Source of the DNA: Advenella sp048381675
GTDB lineage: Bacteria; Pseudomonadota; Gammaproteobacteria; Burkholderiales; Burkholderiaceae_B
Direction of reading: 5' to 3'
DNA: 64,000 nucleotides
Assembly: GCF_048381675.1 (NCBI RefSeq)
Contig: NZ_JBLWIS010000007.1
Location: 83,094-147,093 of the forward strand
Shown here one piece after another: positions 17,139 to 28,099 of the stretch. Made by a program: the position numbers and the translations under genes. The notes under the pieces were generated by a model. That model made no database searches. It had not been told where the DNA came from and saw nothing but the letters and a program-made list of their open reading frames with translations. Positions within the stretch are counted from its first letter, which is position 1. Each line of letters begins with the position of its first letter.

Positions 17139-17172
17139 CCCGGTAACCTGTATGGCTAGACCGGGTTTTTTT
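17139..17172 (+). terminator. trp attenuator terminator
   Basis: CCCGGT (17139-17144) pairs with ACCGGG (17160-17165), followed by T7 (17166-17172). Two competing pairings are visible: CCGGGA in the trpL frame (17072-17077) with TCCCGG (17138-17143), and AGACCGGG (17158-17165) with CCCGGTCT (17180-17187). A GCGTG/CACGC hairpin (about 17092-17103) lies between trpL and the terminator. Which of these is the antiterminator is not resolved by eye. Confidence 0.78.
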
Positions 17173-17210
17173 ATTTCTGCCCGGTCTAATTGAAAAAAAA
17201 TGAGACCAAT

Positions 17211-18737
17211 ATGATGACTGAAATTGAATTCAACGCATTAGCAGCACAAGGCTACAACCGTATTCCGATCGTCAAGGAAACCTACGCAGACCTGGATACC
17301 ACCTTGGGGATTTACCTCAAACTGGCCCATACCGGCAAAGAATCAGGCCGCATGAGCTGTCTGCTGGAGTCGGTGGTAGGTGGAGAACAGTTTGGCCGTT
17401 ACTCGTTTATTGGCTTGCCTGCCAAAACCGTCATCAAGGCAAGCGGACAGCACACCGAAGTCATTACCGATGGCCAGGTAGTTGAAACCCATGAAGGTGA
17501 TCCGCTTGAATTCATCAAAAATTTCCAGCAACGTTTCAAGGTAGCAACCCGCCCTGGCATTCCCCGTTTCGCCGGTGGCCTGGCCGGTTACTTCGGCTAC
17601 GATACCGTTCGCAACATCGAACCCAGCCTTGGCCCAGCCGTCAAACCTTTCCCGCATGGCCAGGAAGAAGGCATCCCCGACATCATGCTAATGCAGGTTG
17701 ACGAGCTGGTCATTGTAGACAACGTGATTGGTCGCACCTATCTGATGATCTATGCCGACCCGGCCGTACCTGAAAGCTATAGTAAAGCCCAAAAACGCCT
17801 TCTTAAACTGCGTACCATGCTGCGCAAACCGGTTGAAATTCCTTACAGCCTGCCCAGCATGGTCACCGAAGAAATCCGTGACTTCAAAAAACAGGACTAC
17901 ATCAATGCCGTCCTGAAAGCCAAGGAGCATATTGCTGCCGGTGATTTGATGCAGGTCCAGGTAGGCCAGGTGATTGCCAAGCCATTCCGTGATTCCCCCC
18001 TCTCCCTGTACCGGGCCCTGCGTTCCCTGAACCCCTCTCCATACATGTATTTCTGGAACTTCGGTGATTTCCACGTTGTAGGATCCTCACCTGAAACCCT
18101 GGTTCGCCAGGAGGTTTTCCTGGATGAAAACAAGCAGGAGCAGTCCTCCATTACCATCCGTCCCCTGGCTGGCACCCGCAAGCGCGGCGAGACCCCCTCG
18201 GAAGACGCCGCACTGGCTGAAGAACTCAGGGCCGACCCCAAGGAGATCGCCGAACATGTCATGCTGATTGACCTGGCCCGCAACGATGTGGGCCGCGTGG
18301 CACAAACCGGCACGGTCAAAGTCTCCGACCAGATGAATATTGAACGTTACTCGCATGTCATGCACCTGGTTTCCAATGTCAAGGGCACACTCAAGCCAGG
18401 CATGGGCGCCATCGATGTCCTGCGCGCCTCCTTTCCTGCCGGCACCCTGACCGGCGCACCCAAAGTCAAGGCTATGGAAATCATCGACGAACTTGAACCG
18501 GTACGCCGTGGCATATACGGTGGCGCTGCTGGCTACTTAAGCTACAACGGCACCATGGATGTGGCGATCGCGATTCGCACCGGCGTAATTAAAAACGGCA
18601 TGCTTTACGTTCAAGCGGCCGCCGGTATCGTGGCCGATTCCGACCCCGAAAAAGAATGGCTCGAAACCGAAGCCAAGGCACGCGCCGTCTTGCGTGCGGC
18701 AGAACAGGTCCAGTACGGCCTTGACCAACCCGTTTAA
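17211..18737 (+). CDS. trpE: anthranilate synthase component I
   Basis: A 508-residue enzyme that converts chorismate to anthranilate with ammonia from TrpG. The Trp-feedback region is N-terminal (LESVVGGEQFGRYSFIG), and the chorismate-binding domain covers about 210-495 with DLMQVQVGQV, IRPLAGTRKRGETPSEDAAL, DLARNDVGRVAQ and FPAGTLTGAPKVKAMEIIDE. Start at ATG 17211 or 17214 is chosen; an upstream in-frame TTG (17190) lies in the leader. Expression is expected to respond to charged tRNA-Trp through the preceding attenuator. Confidence 0.95.
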   Translation: MMTEIEFNALAAQGYNRIPIVKETYADLDTTLGIYLKLAHTGKESGRMSCLLESVVGGEQFGRYSFIGLPAKTVIKASGQHTEVITDGQVVETHEGDPLEFIKNFQQRFKVATRPGIPRFAGGLAGYFGYDTVRNIEPSLGPAVKPFPHGQEEGIPDIMLMQVDELVIVDNVIGRTYLMIYADPAVPESYSKAQKRLLKLRTMLRKPVEIPYSLPSMVTEEIRDFKKQDYINAVLKAKEHIAAGDLMQVQVGQVIAKPFRDSPLSLYRALRSLNPSPYMYFWNFGDFHVVGSSPETLVRQEVFLDENKQEQSSITIRPLAGTRKRGETPSEDAALAEELRADPKEIAEHVMLIDLARNDVGRVAQTGTVKVSDQMNIERYSHVMHLVSNVKGTLKPGMGAIDVLRASFPAGTLTGAPKVKAMEIIDELEPVRRGIYGGAAGYLSYNGTMDVAIAIRTGVIKNGMLYVQAAAGIVADSDPEKEWLETEAKARAVLRAAEQVQYGLDQPV

Positions 18738-18759
18738 CAGTCATAAAAAGGATAACAAC

Positions 18760-19332
18760 ATGTTGCTGATGCTTGATAACTATGATTCATTCACCTATAA
18801 CCTGGTGCAATATTTTGGCGAGCTGGGTGAAGATGTCCGGGTCGTGCGCAATGACCAGATGACCGTTGAAGAAATCGCTGCCCTCAATCCCGACCTGATT
18901 TGTATTTCACCTGGTCCCTGCTCGCCCGCCGAGGCTGGTATTTCAGTGGAGCTCATCAAATACTTTGCTGGTAAAAAACCCATTCTGGGGGTTTGCCTGG
19001 GGCACCAATCCATTGGTGCAGCCTTTGGCGGCAAGATTATCCGCGCCAAACAAATCATGCATGGCAAAACCTCCCCGATTACCCATACCGGCACCGATGT
19101 CTTCAAGGGTTTGCCATCCCCCTTCACGGTTACCCGCTATCACTCGCTGGCCATCGAACGCGAAACCCTGCCCGACTGCCTGACCGTCACGGCCGAAACC
19201 GCAGACGGTGAAATCATGGGTGTGGCCCACAAAACCTTACCGATTTATGGCGTGCAATTCCATCCCGAGTCTGTCCTCAGCGAACATGGACATGCCCTCC
19301 TGCAAAATTTTCTGGATATGAGCAAAAAATGA
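18760..19332 (+). CDS. trpG: anthranilate synthase component II (glutamine amidotransferase)
   Basis: A 190-residue class I glutamine amidotransferase: LMLDNYDSFTYNLVQYFGEL at the N-terminus, catalytic Cys in ILGVCLGHQSIGAAFGG (about residue 79), and His/Glu in YGVQFHPESVLSEHG (about 168-182). The start at 18760 has an AAGGATAA ribosome site; the longer upstream frame overlaps trpE. It may also serve p-aminobenzoate synthesis (PabA role) if no second copy exists, which cannot be seen here. The stop overlaps trpD by 4 bp. Confidence 0.94.
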   Translation: MLLMLDNYDSFTYNLVQYFGELGEDVRVVRNDQMTVEEIAALNPDLICISPGPCSPAEAGISVELIKYFAGKKPILGVCLGHQSIGAAFGGKIIRAKQIMHGKTSPITHTGTDVFKGLPSPFTVTRYHSLAIERETLPDCLTVTAETADGEIMGVAHKTLPIYGVQFHPESVLSEHGHALLQNFLDMSKK

Positions 19333-20360
19333 AAATCACCTATACCGAAGCGCTGACCCGTTGTATTGAACACCGTGAAATATTCCACGATGAGATGCTG
19401 CACCTGATGCGCCAGCTGATGAATGGCGAAGTACCAGAAACCATTGCCAGCGCCTTGCTGATGGGCCTGCGGGTCAAAAAAGAAACCGTGGGCGAATTGA
19501 CCGCCGCGGCAACTGTCATGCGCGAGTTTGCCACACCGGTCAACCTGGACAACACGGATGACCTGCTGGACATGTGCGGCACTGGTGGCGATGGTAGCAA
19601 CACCTTCAACATTTCAACCACTGCCATGTTCGTTGCCGCGGCAGCAGGCGTGAAAATTGCCAAGCACGGCAACCGCAGCGCCTCTTCATCCTCTGGCAGT
19701 GCCGATGCCCTGGAAGCCATGGGCGCCAGGATCGAATTGCAACCCGACCAGGTTCGCGAGTGTATTGAAAACACCGGCATCGGCTTTATGTACGCCCCTC
19801 ACCACCATGCGAGCATGAAAAATGTAGCCGCGGTACGCAAGGCACTGGGTGTTCGGACAATGTTCAATATCCTAGGCCCCCTGACCAACCCGGCCAAGGC
19901 AGGCAACCAGCTCATGGGGGTTTTTCACCCCGACCTGGTTGGCATTCAGGTTCGTGTCTTGCAGCAACTGGGCGCCAATCACGTGCTTATCATCCACGGC
20001 CTTGATGGCATGGACGAAGCCTCTCTGGGCGCTGCCACCCTGGTTGGCGAACTGAAAAATGGTGTCGTCAGTGAATATAAAATTCACCCTGAAGATTTTG
20101 GCATGCAAATGGTCTCCAACCGCAGCCTGAAAGTAGATAACCGGGAAGAGTCGTTGGAAAAAATACTTGAGGCCCTGGATAACCATGAAGGGCCGGCCCG
20201 CGATATTGTTATTCTCAATGCCGGCCTGGCCATTTATACCGGTAACAAAGCCGCCACGATCCAGGAAGGCATCCACCAGGCGCGTGAATTGATTGCGTCC
20301 GGCGCAGCAAAGGCTAAAATGGAAGAATTCTGCGCATTCACAAGGAAATTCAACTCATGA
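19329..20360 (+). CDS. trpD: anthranilate phosphoribosyltransferase
   Basis: A 343-residue enzyme that joins anthranilate to PRPP. The PRPP loop is DMCGTGGDGSNTFNISTT (about residues 78-95), followed by KHGNRSASSSSGSAD (about 108-122) and the FNILGPLTNPAKAGNQLMGV block (about 179-198). ATGA overlaps at both ends bind it to trpG and trpC, so the three are translationally coupled. Confidence 0.96.
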   Translation: MKITYTEALTRCIEHREIFHDEMLHLMRQLMNGEVPETIASALLMGLRVKKETVGELTAAATVMREFATPVNLDNTDDLLDMCGTGGDGSNTFNISTTAMFVAAAAGVKIAKHGNRSASSSSGSADALEAMGARIELQPDQVRECIENTGIGFMYAPHHHASMKNVAAVRKALGVRTMFNILGPLTNPAKAGNQLMGVFHPDLVGIQVRVLQQLGANHVLIIHGLDGMDEASLGAATLVGELKNGVVSEYKIHPEDFGMQMVSNRSLKVDNREESLEKILEALDNHEGPARDIVILNAGLAIYTGNKAATIQEGIHQARELIASGAAKAKMEEFCAFTRKFNS

Positions 20361-21148
20361 GCGATATTTTAGCCAATATATTGGCAGTCAAAAAAGAAGA
20401 GGTTTCTTCCCAGAAACAGATCCGCAGCGAAGCGGACCTGCTGCGTGAAGCCCAGGCCCGGCAAGATGTCCGTGGTTTTGCCAATGCCTTGCGCGAAAAA
20501 ATCGATGCCGGCAAGGCTGCGGTGATTGCGGAAATCAAAAAAGCCTCACCTTCAAAAGGGATTATCCGGGAAAACTTCAATCCGCCCGAGATCGCCCGCA
20601 GTTATGCCGCCAATGGTGCGGCCTGCCTGTCCGTATTAACCGATGTCCAGTTTTTCCAAGGCTCAAACGACTACCTGCGCCAGGCCCGGGCTGCTTGTCC
20701 GCTACCCGTGTTGCGCAAGGATTTCATGATTGATCCTTACCAGATCATCAATGCCCGCGCCATGGGAGCCGACTGTATTTTGCTGATCGTGTCGGCACTG
20801 TCCAAAGAACAGCTCAAGGAATTTGAAAAACTGGCATTTGAACTAGGCATGGATGTCCTGGTCGAGGTCCATGACCGTGCTGAACTGGACATCGCCCTGG
20901 AGCTTAAAACCAATCTGATCGGCATCAACAACCGTAACCTGCGTACGTTTGAAACCTCGTTGCAGAACACCCTGGACCTGTTGCCCTTTATTCCTGAAAA
21001 CCGCACCGTAATTACCGAAAGCGGCATTCACTCACATGAAGACATACAAAAAATGAAAGACCATCATGTGTATGGATTTCTGATTGGTGAAGCCTTCATG
21101 CGTGAACCCGACCCGGGCCTGGCCCTGGCCGATTTCATCAGGGAATAA
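20357..21148 (+). CDS. trpC: indole-3-glycerol phosphate synthase
   Basis: A 263-residue TIM barrel: VIAEIKKASPSKGIIRENF (about residues 56-74), LSVLTDVQFFQGSNDYL, PVLRKDFMIDPYQI, LVEVHDRAELD, LIGINNRNLRTFE and TESGIHSHEDI. It is a monofunctional TrpC with no fused TrpF. It overlaps trpD by 4 bp. trpF, trpB and trpA are not in the window. Confidence 0.96.
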   Translation: MSDILANILAVKKEEVSSQKQIRSEADLLREAQARQDVRGFANALREKIDAGKAAVIAEIKKASPSKGIIRENFNPPEIARSYAANGAACLSVLTDVQFFQGSNDYLRQARAACPLPVLRKDFMIDPYQIINARAMGADCILLIVSALSKEQLKEFEKLAFELGMDVLVEVHDRAELDIALELKTNLIGINNRNLRTFETSLQNTLDLLPFIPENRTVITESGIHSHEDIQKMKDHHVYGFLIGEAFMREPDPGLALADFIRE

Positions 21149-21152
21149 GTCA

Positions 21153-21599
21153 ATGACTGACTCATGCGTCTTGTGCAGGGCCAGCAATGAATCGCTCATT
21201 TGGCAAAATGAGCAGGTTCGCGTCATCAATGCCAATGAACCGGACTACCCCTGCTATACCCGCATCATATGGCAACAGCACGTCAAGGAAATGACCGACC
21301 TGCCCGCGGCAGATCAAATAGCCTTCATGCGCTATGTATTTTGCGTGGAATCGATTCAGCGACACCTGCTCAGCCCGGACAAGATCAATCTGGCCCAGTT
21401 CGGTAATATGGTGCCGCACCTGCACTGGCATATCATTCCCCGTTTCAGGCAAGACCGGCACTTCCCCGGTTCTACCTGGGGCAACCCACGCTTTACCGAT
21501 AACGAAGCGCCAGGCGAATGGCATAAGCACCTGGCTGAAATGAACCGACTGAAACCGGCCTATCACCAGGCCCTGGCGCTTGCACTGACAAAAATCTAA
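21153..21599 (+). CDS. HIT family nucleotide-binding protein
   Basis: A 148-residue histidine-triad protein. The start at 21153 follows the trpC stop by 4 bp and gives the typical N-terminus MTDSCVLCRASNESLIW with a CxxC. The catalytic triad sits in PHLHWHIIPRFRQD (about residues 92-105). HIT proteins hydrolyse nucleotide-phosphate or nucleotide-amide bonds; the exact substrate is unknown. It is cotranscribed with trpC and abuts ung. Confidence 0.88.
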   Translation: MTDSCVLCRASNESLIWQNEQVRVINANEPDYPCYTRIIWQQHVKEMTDLPAADQIAFMRYVFCVESIQRHLLSPDKINLAQFGNMVPHLHWHIIPRFRQDRHFPGSTWGNPRFTDNEAPGEWHKHLAEMNRLKPAYHQALALALTKI

Positions 21600-22361
21600 A
21601 TGACTGCATCAAATTGCTTCAATGGCTCACTTTTCGACCAGCTCAAGCGCTGCCACCCGCACTGGCAAAGCCTGTTCAGCCAACCTGCCATTAAACCGGT
21701 ACTGGACAACATTAACCGTTTCCTGGACAAACGGCTGCAGGCAGGTGCCATTATCTATCCTGCAGCGCCGTTCAAAATCTTCGAGCAGCTGGGACCGGAC
21801 GACATCAAGGTAGTCATTCTGGGCCAGGATCCCTACCATGGCCCCGGCCAGGCACAAGGACTGGCTTTTTCCGTACCCGACAACATCAGGACACCGCCCA
21901 GCCTGCGCAATATATTCAAGGAACTTGCCAGTGAATACAATAACATCAAGCTTGAACGAAATGACCTGAATGCCTGGGTTAGTCAGGGCGTCATGCTGCT
22001 GAATACCGTGCTTACCGTTGAAAACGGCCAGCCGGCCTCCCATGCCAGGCTAGGCTGGCACAGCATTACCGACGCTGTCATCCACCATCTTGCCAACCAG
22101 CCTCATTGTGTCTTCCTGTTATGGGGTGCCCACGCCCAAAGCAAAATCCCCCTGATCATGGCAGGCAAAGGCAACCACCTTATCCTGAAAAGCAACCACC
22201 CTTCTCCTTTATCGGCCAGCCGTCCACCCGAGCCTTTTCTTGGCAATGGGCATTTCCAGGCCTGCAATGAATGGCTTTTAGCCAATGGATTAACCACCAT
22301 CAACTGGTCACTGAAACAAACAGATACAAAACAAATACAACAACTTGACTTAAATATCTGA
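21600..22361 (+). CDS. ung: uracil-DNA glycosylase, family 1
   Basis: A 253-residue repair enzyme that removes uracil from DNA. The water-activating motif is VVILGQDPYHGPGQAQGLAF (about residues 71-90), the uracil pocket FSV then PPSLRNIFKE, and the minor-groove loop SNHPSPLSASRPP (about 199-211). The ATG directly follows the stop of the HIT gene with no gap, so its start could lie a few codons downstream. Confidence 0.95.
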   Translation: MTASNCFNGSLFDQLKRCHPHWQSLFSQPAIKPVLDNINRFLDKRLQAGAIIYPAAPFKIFEQLGPDDIKVVILGQDPYHGPGQAQGLAFSVPDNIRTPPSLRNIFKELASEYNNIKLERNDLNAWVSQGVMLLNTVLTVENGQPASHARLGWHSITDAVIHHLANQPHCVFLLWGAHAQSKIPLIMAGKGNHLILKSNHPSPLSASRPPEPFLGNGHFQACNEWLLANGLTTINWSLKQTDTKQIQQLDLNI

Positions 22362-22378
22362 TTTAACGCCTTTTCATC

Positions 22379-22407
22379 TTTACAAGTTAGTAAAAACCCT
22401 CTATGAT
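22379..22407 (+). promoter_or_regulatory. predicted promoter for the DEAD-box helicase gene
   Basis: TTTACA (22379-22384), 17-bp spacer, TATGAT (22402-22407), just after the ung stop. Predicted transcription start near 22414 would leave a 5' leader of about 300 nt before the helicase ATG. Confidence 0.55.
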
Positions 22408-22413
22408 ACGGTT

Positions 22414-22716
22414 CTTACTGCAAATTGATTGGCATTTTATTCAGCAGTCTTACGGCTAATTCAGCCCTCATGCCAACCATCATCGCTCCTACCTCCTGAC
22501 CTGCGCTGTTTAAATACATCCATTGGTTGATCCGGTCGGCACGATGCTCCGATCAACAACTCGTCTGGCCTTACCCCTTTCGTTTTCTGTTTGCTCACAC
22601 ATTCATACTTCGCATGAATCGCGTCCTATCGTGTTCGTCCATGCCTGTGGTATTTGATGTTTCTGCGCAATACAGACACATCCCCAGGCTTGTTACTTAA
22701 CACTTTAAGGACACTT
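22414..22716 (+). other. long 5' leader region of the helicase gene
   Basis: About 300 bp without a convincing gene between the predicted start of transcription and the helicase ATG. It contains a GTTGATC/GATCAAC pairing with an 18-nt loop (about 22526-22557) and pyrimidine-rich stretches. Cold-induced helicase and cold-shock genes often have long structured leaders, so a thermoresponsive leader is possible but not shown. An AAGGA ribosome site lies 8 bp before the ATG. Confidence 0.4.
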
Positions 22717-24384
<1,668 letters not shown>

Positions 24385-24411
24385 TCAAGCTATTTAGTTA
24401 AGCTTAAATTC

Positions 24412-24446
24412 AAAGGGAATCGTTTTTAACGATTCCCTTTTTTATT
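24412..24446 (+). terminator. rho-independent terminator after the helicase gene
   Basis: AAAGGGAATCG (24412-24422), 7-nt loop, CGATTCCCTTT (24430-24440), then TTTATT. Perfect 11-base stem between the helicase gene and the convergent acyl-CoA ligase gene; A/T flanks would allow use on both strands. Confidence 0.9.
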
Positions 24447-24469
24447 GCTGGCAACGCTAGCATTTTCCG

Positions 24470-26185
24470 TTAGCAAGCAGAACCAGAAGCCTGCGGTTCG
24501 TTTTGTTCTTCCTGCAGCTTGCGCCACATGATCTTGCCGGTATTAGACTTGGGCAAACCATCCACAAACTGCACCAACCTGGGTGCCTTGTAAACCGCCA
24601 TGATTTCCCGTGCCCAGTCAATGATCTCCTGGCCAGAAACCCTGCCTTCATAACCGGGCTTAAGCACCACCAAGGCCTTGACCACTTCCCCCTTACGCTC
24701 ATCCTGAATACCAACAATGCACACCTCATGGATGGCCGGATGCTGGTACATGGCATTTTCAACCTCGCTGGGCCAAACCTTGTAACCGGAAACGTTAATC
24801 ATGCGCTTCAAACGGTCGCTCATGAAGAAATAGCCATCTTCATCAATACGCGCCAGGTCACCCGTCCTGAAAAACCGCTTGCCATCCAGTTCAATAAAGG
24901 ACTCTTCGTTGGCCTGCTCATTATTCCAGTAACCCTTCATGACCTGCTTGCCACTGGTAACCAGTTCGCCCACTTCTCCCTGCGGCAATTCCTGCAATGT
25001 ACCCGGATCGACAATCCGCGAATCCACATCCTGGGTGGGGATACCCAGACACTGGCGTTTGGCGTGAGCCACCGGATTGCAATGCAGGAATGAGGCCGTC
25101 TCGGTCATGCCATAACCTTCGTTATAAACAATGTCAAAACGTTCCTTGAGCATGGTTGCCACCGCCTCGGGCATGGCCGCACCGCCACCACCCAGCAAAG
25201 CCAGGCTGGACAAGTCACGTTGCAATACATCAGGTTGCGAGAAACAATCCAGCACCATCGCGGGTGGTGCCGTCCAGACCGACACCCGGTGCTTTTCAAT
25301 CAGGGCCAGGGCCTGCCCGGCATGCCATCGCGGCATCATGACCACGGTTGCCCCCAGCATGATGGGCAAATTCATGCCATTTTGCATGCCCAGCATATGA
25401 AACATGGGTGCCACCGCCAGAAAAACCGATTCGGCATGCAGGCTGCGCCATATGGCTGAACTATTGAGTGAAGCCAGCAAGGTTGCATGCGTATGAATGC
25501 AACCCTTCGGATGACCGGTGGTGCCCGAGGTATAGGGCAGGACGCAGAAGTCGTCAGGATCAACCTGTACTGGACTCAAAGGCAAGGCAGCGGCCACAGC
25601 CGCCGCAAAATCAACCAGTCCCGGTGCAGGTTCCCATGCTTTTGCCTGCTTGACCAGATCTGGCAAGTCCGGATTATTCAAGTCGGCAACAAAATCGCCA
25701 TAAGCATGCACCATGACATGGCGCAAGCCATCTGGCCGATTTTGCGCCATGCAGGGCAGGATTTGCGGTAACAACTCTTGGGCTACAAATGCACAGCGTG
25801 CACCACTATCCTCCATGTAGTACTGGATTTCCGGGGTGGTGCACATGGCGTTTACCGGTACGATCACCCCACCCAGTTGCAGTACCGCGTAATACACAAT
25901 CACAAACTGCGGACAGTTCTGGCTCATTAATAAAACACGGTCGCCTTTGGCTATGTGCATTTGCTTTTGCATATAGCCGGACATCGCATCGACATATTGT
26001 TTCAGCCTTGCATAGCTGATATTTTCACCGCAATACACAATCGCCGTTTTTTCAGGGTACCGCAAGGCAGCGGCCTCCAGAAAATGGGGCAACGTCACCT
26101 GCGGTACCATGCAAGAAAGCGGTACACCCTTGGGCCAGAATTTATTTTTAGCCTGCTTCACTTTTATTATCTCCTCCTGATTCAA
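24470..26185 (-). CDS. AMP-dependent acyl-CoA synthetase/ligase
   Basis: A 571-residue ANL-superfamily enzyme that activates a carboxylic acid to its CoA thioester through an acyl-AMP. The P-loop is YTSGTTGHPKGCIHTHATL (about residues 219-237), followed by GGGGAAMPEAV, YNEGYGMTE (about 361), the hinge GDLARIDEDGYFFMSDRLKR, and the catalytic Lys in PKSNTGKIMWRKLQE near the C-terminus. Annotated relatives are called long- or medium-chain fatty-acid ligases, but substrate cannot be fixed by eye. It is the last gene of the thiolase-SDR-TctC-ligase operon. Confidence 0.87.
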   Translation of the reverse strand: MNQEEIIKVKQAKNKFWPKGVPLSCMVPQVTLPHFLEAAALRYPEKTAIVYCGENISYARLKQYVDAMSGYMQKQMHIAKGDRVLLMSQNCPQFVIVYYAVLQLGGVIVPVNAMCTTPEIQYYMEDSGARCAFVAQELLPQILPCMAQNRPDGLRHVMVHAYGDFVADLNNPDLPDLVKQAKAWEPAPGLVDFAAAVAAALPLSPVQVDPDDFCVLPYTSGTTGHPKGCIHTHATLLASLNSSAIWRSLHAESVFLAVAPMFHMLGMQNGMNLPIMLGATVVMMPRWHAGQALALIEKHRVSVWTAPPAMVLDCFSQPDVLQRDLSSLALLGGGGAAMPEAVATMLKERFDIVYNEGYGMTETASFLHCNPVAHAKRQCLGIPTQDVDSRIVDPGTLQELPQGEVGELVTSGKQVMKGYWNNEQANEESFIELDGKRFFRTGDLARIDEDGYFFMSDRLKRMINVSGYKVWPSEVENAMYQHPAIHEVCIVGIQDERKGEVVKALVVLKPGYEGRVSGQEIIDWAREIMAVYKAPRLVQFVDGLPKSNTGKIMWRKLQEEQNEPQASGSAC

Positions 26186-26206
26186 TATGTCTTTGCGGTT
26201 ACCGGT

Positions 26207-27202
26207 TTAATCCAGGCGTAACCCCGTTTCCCTGACAATCTTGCCGTAGCTCTCCAGGTCGGCTTTGACAATTGCCTCATATTCCTCGGGCGTATTGCCA
26301 ACCGGCCTTAGTCCCATATCGACCAAACGGTCATGAATTTTTGGCATACGCATTACTTTCTGGATTTTCTCGCTTAACAACGCGACAACAGGCTCCGGCG
26401 TACCGCGTGGGACAAAAAATCCAAACCAGCCATTGGAATTGAAACCATTCAGGCCCATTTCCTTGAACGTTCTTGTATCAGGCAAGGAAGTCAGGCGCTT
26501 GGCACCAGTCACCCCCAGAATCTTGAATTTATCAGACTTAAGGTGCGGACTGATTGCCGTAATATCAATAAAGGCAGCGGTCAGCTCGCCCCCCAGCATG
26601 GCGGTCACCTCGGGGCCCGAGCCACGATAGGGTACATGCATGAGATCTAGCCCGTTAACCAGCTTGAACTGTTCACCATGCAAATGAGATGAGGTGCCGT
26701 TTCCGTATGAGCCATAGGAATATTTACCCGGATTCTGTTTCACATGGGCAATAAACTCTTCCATGGTATTGACCGGCAAATCATGCTTGACCACAAACAC
26801 ATCTGATGACAGCGCTACCTGTGACACCGGTGCCAGTTCTTTTTCCACATCATAAGGCAGGCCCTTGTAAAGCCATGGTGCCTGAACCAATGCCGTGATA
26901 CCCAGCAATACGGTGTAACCGTCAGGGGCGGCCTTGGCCACTAACTGGTTGCCAATCGTGCCACTGGCACCCGGCTTGTTTTCAACCCAAACTGTGGCGC
27001 CCAGTTCTTTGGCAAGTTCACCGGTAATCATGCGGGCAATGGTGTCGGTGCCACCACCAGGCGGATAGGGCACCACCACACGAATGGATTGATTAGGATA
27101 ATTGCCACTTGCCGCCTGTGCCGGTTCGGCCAACAAGCCGCTTAACCCCAACACGGAAGCACACATCATGGATAAAGCGGTACGTCTTGTAAATTTCTTC
27201 AT
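26207..27202 (-). CDS. TctC/Bug-family periplasmic solute-binding protein
   Basis: A 331-residue tripartite tricarboxylate transporter substrate-binding protein. The signal peptide is about 30 residues (RRTALSMMCASVLGLSGLLA ... AQAA). Family motifs: IRVVVPYPPGGGTDTIARMI, VENKPGASGTIGNQLVAKA, PDGYTVLLG, and FGFFVPRGTPEPVV. Bug proteins bind dicarboxylates or aromatic acids in the periplasm. No TctA or TctB partner lies in this cluster; the only tctA is at the window's far right. Its place among CoA-catabolic genes suggests it binds that pathway's substrate. Confidence 0.92.
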   Translation of the reverse strand: MKKFTRRTALSMMCASVLGLSGLLAEPAQAASGNYPNQSIRVVVPYPPGGGTDTIARMITGELAKELGATVWVENKPGASGTIGNQLVAKAAPDGYTVLLGITALVQAPWLYKGLPYDVEKELAPVSQVALSSDVFVVKHDLPVNTMEEFIAHVKQNPGKYSYGSYGNGTSSHLHGEQFKLVNGLDLMHVPYRGSGPEVTAMLGGELTAAFIDITAISPHLKSDKFKILGVTGAKRLTSLPDTRTFKEMGLNGFNSNGWFGFFVPRGTPEPVVALLSEKIQKVMRMPKIHDRLVDMGLRPVGNTPEEYEAIVKADLESYGKIVRETGLRLD

Positions 27203-27310
27203 TTCTGTCTCCTGTCAATTCAGAATCTACTGCGATTGTTGAGGAACGCCGGCCAGTTGCTGTTTTTTATATCCGGCACGGGTTCCAATTACTGCTTGGT
27301 TACGACTCAA

Positions 27311-28075
27311 CTAGCGTGGTGCCATCCTGATGGCTCCGTCAAGCCGGATGGTTTCGCCATTCAACATGGCATTTTCCAGCATTTGCTGCGCCAGCGAGGC
27401 AAATTCAGCTGGATAACCCAGGCGGGCCGGGTGCGGTACCGAAGCGCCCAAAGCAGATTTGACATGCTCTGGCAGCCTTGCCAACAGGGGCGTATCAAAC
27501 AGGCCTGGTGCAATGGTGTTGACCCGAATCTGGCGCTGTGCCAGGTCACGGGCGGCAACCAGCGTCATGCCCACGATACCGGCCTTGCCTGCCGAATAAG
27601 CGATCTGGCCAATCTGGCCCTCATAAGCCGCCACTGAGGCCGTCAGGACGCAAGCGCCCCGCTCATTGTCAATCGGTTCGTTTTTGGCCATGGCCGCAGT
27701 GGCCAGCCTTAATGAATTGAAAGTGCCAATCACATTGACCCGGATAATGGCCTCGAATTTTTCCAGTGAACCGGGCTCCCCGTCTTTTTCCACCAAGCGG
27801 ATAGGGCCACCATAACCGGCACAATTAACCAAGGCACGCAACGGTGCCAGCGAAACCGCCTTGTCCACCGCCACCTTCATCTGTACCGGATCGCAGACAT
27901 CCGCCTTGACAAAATGCGCTTTGCCACCCAATTGATTAGCCACTTCCTGGCCCTTGTCATTCAAATCGACAATGACCACATCCATCCCTTTGGCCAACAA
28001 TTTTTCAACCGTAGCCAAACCCAGCCCCGATGCGCCACCCGTCACAAGTGCCGACATATTTTCCTGCAACTGCAT
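27311..28075 (-). CDS. short-chain dehydrogenase, 3-hydroxyacyl-CoA dehydrogenase type II (HSD10-like)
   Basis: A 254-residue classical SDR. NAD site LVTGGASGLGLATVEKL (about residues 11-27), acidic VDLND for NAD preference, NCAGYGG, catalytic Ser in LTASVAAYEG and Tyr/Lys in YSAGKAGIVG (about 162-171). The C-terminal RLGYPAEFASLAQQMLENAM segment is characteristic of the HSD17B10 group, which oxidises straight or branched 3-hydroxyacyl-CoA. It fits the beta-oxidation setting between thiolase and TctC genes. Confidence 0.88.
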   Translation of the reverse strand: MQLQENMSALVTGGASGLGLATVEKLLAKGMDVVIVDLNDKGQEVANQLGGKAHFVKADVCDPVQMKVAVDKAVSLAPLRALVNCAGYGGPIRLVEKDGEPGSLEKFEAIIRVNVIGTFNSLRLATAAMAKNEPIDNERGACVLTASVAAYEGQIGQIAYSAGKAGIVGMTLVAARDLAQRQIRVNTIAPGLFDTPLLARLPEHVKSALGASVPHPARLGYPAEFASLAQQMLENAMLNGETIRLDGAIRMAPR

Positions 28076-28099
28076 AATGTATCTCCTACCTTATAATAA

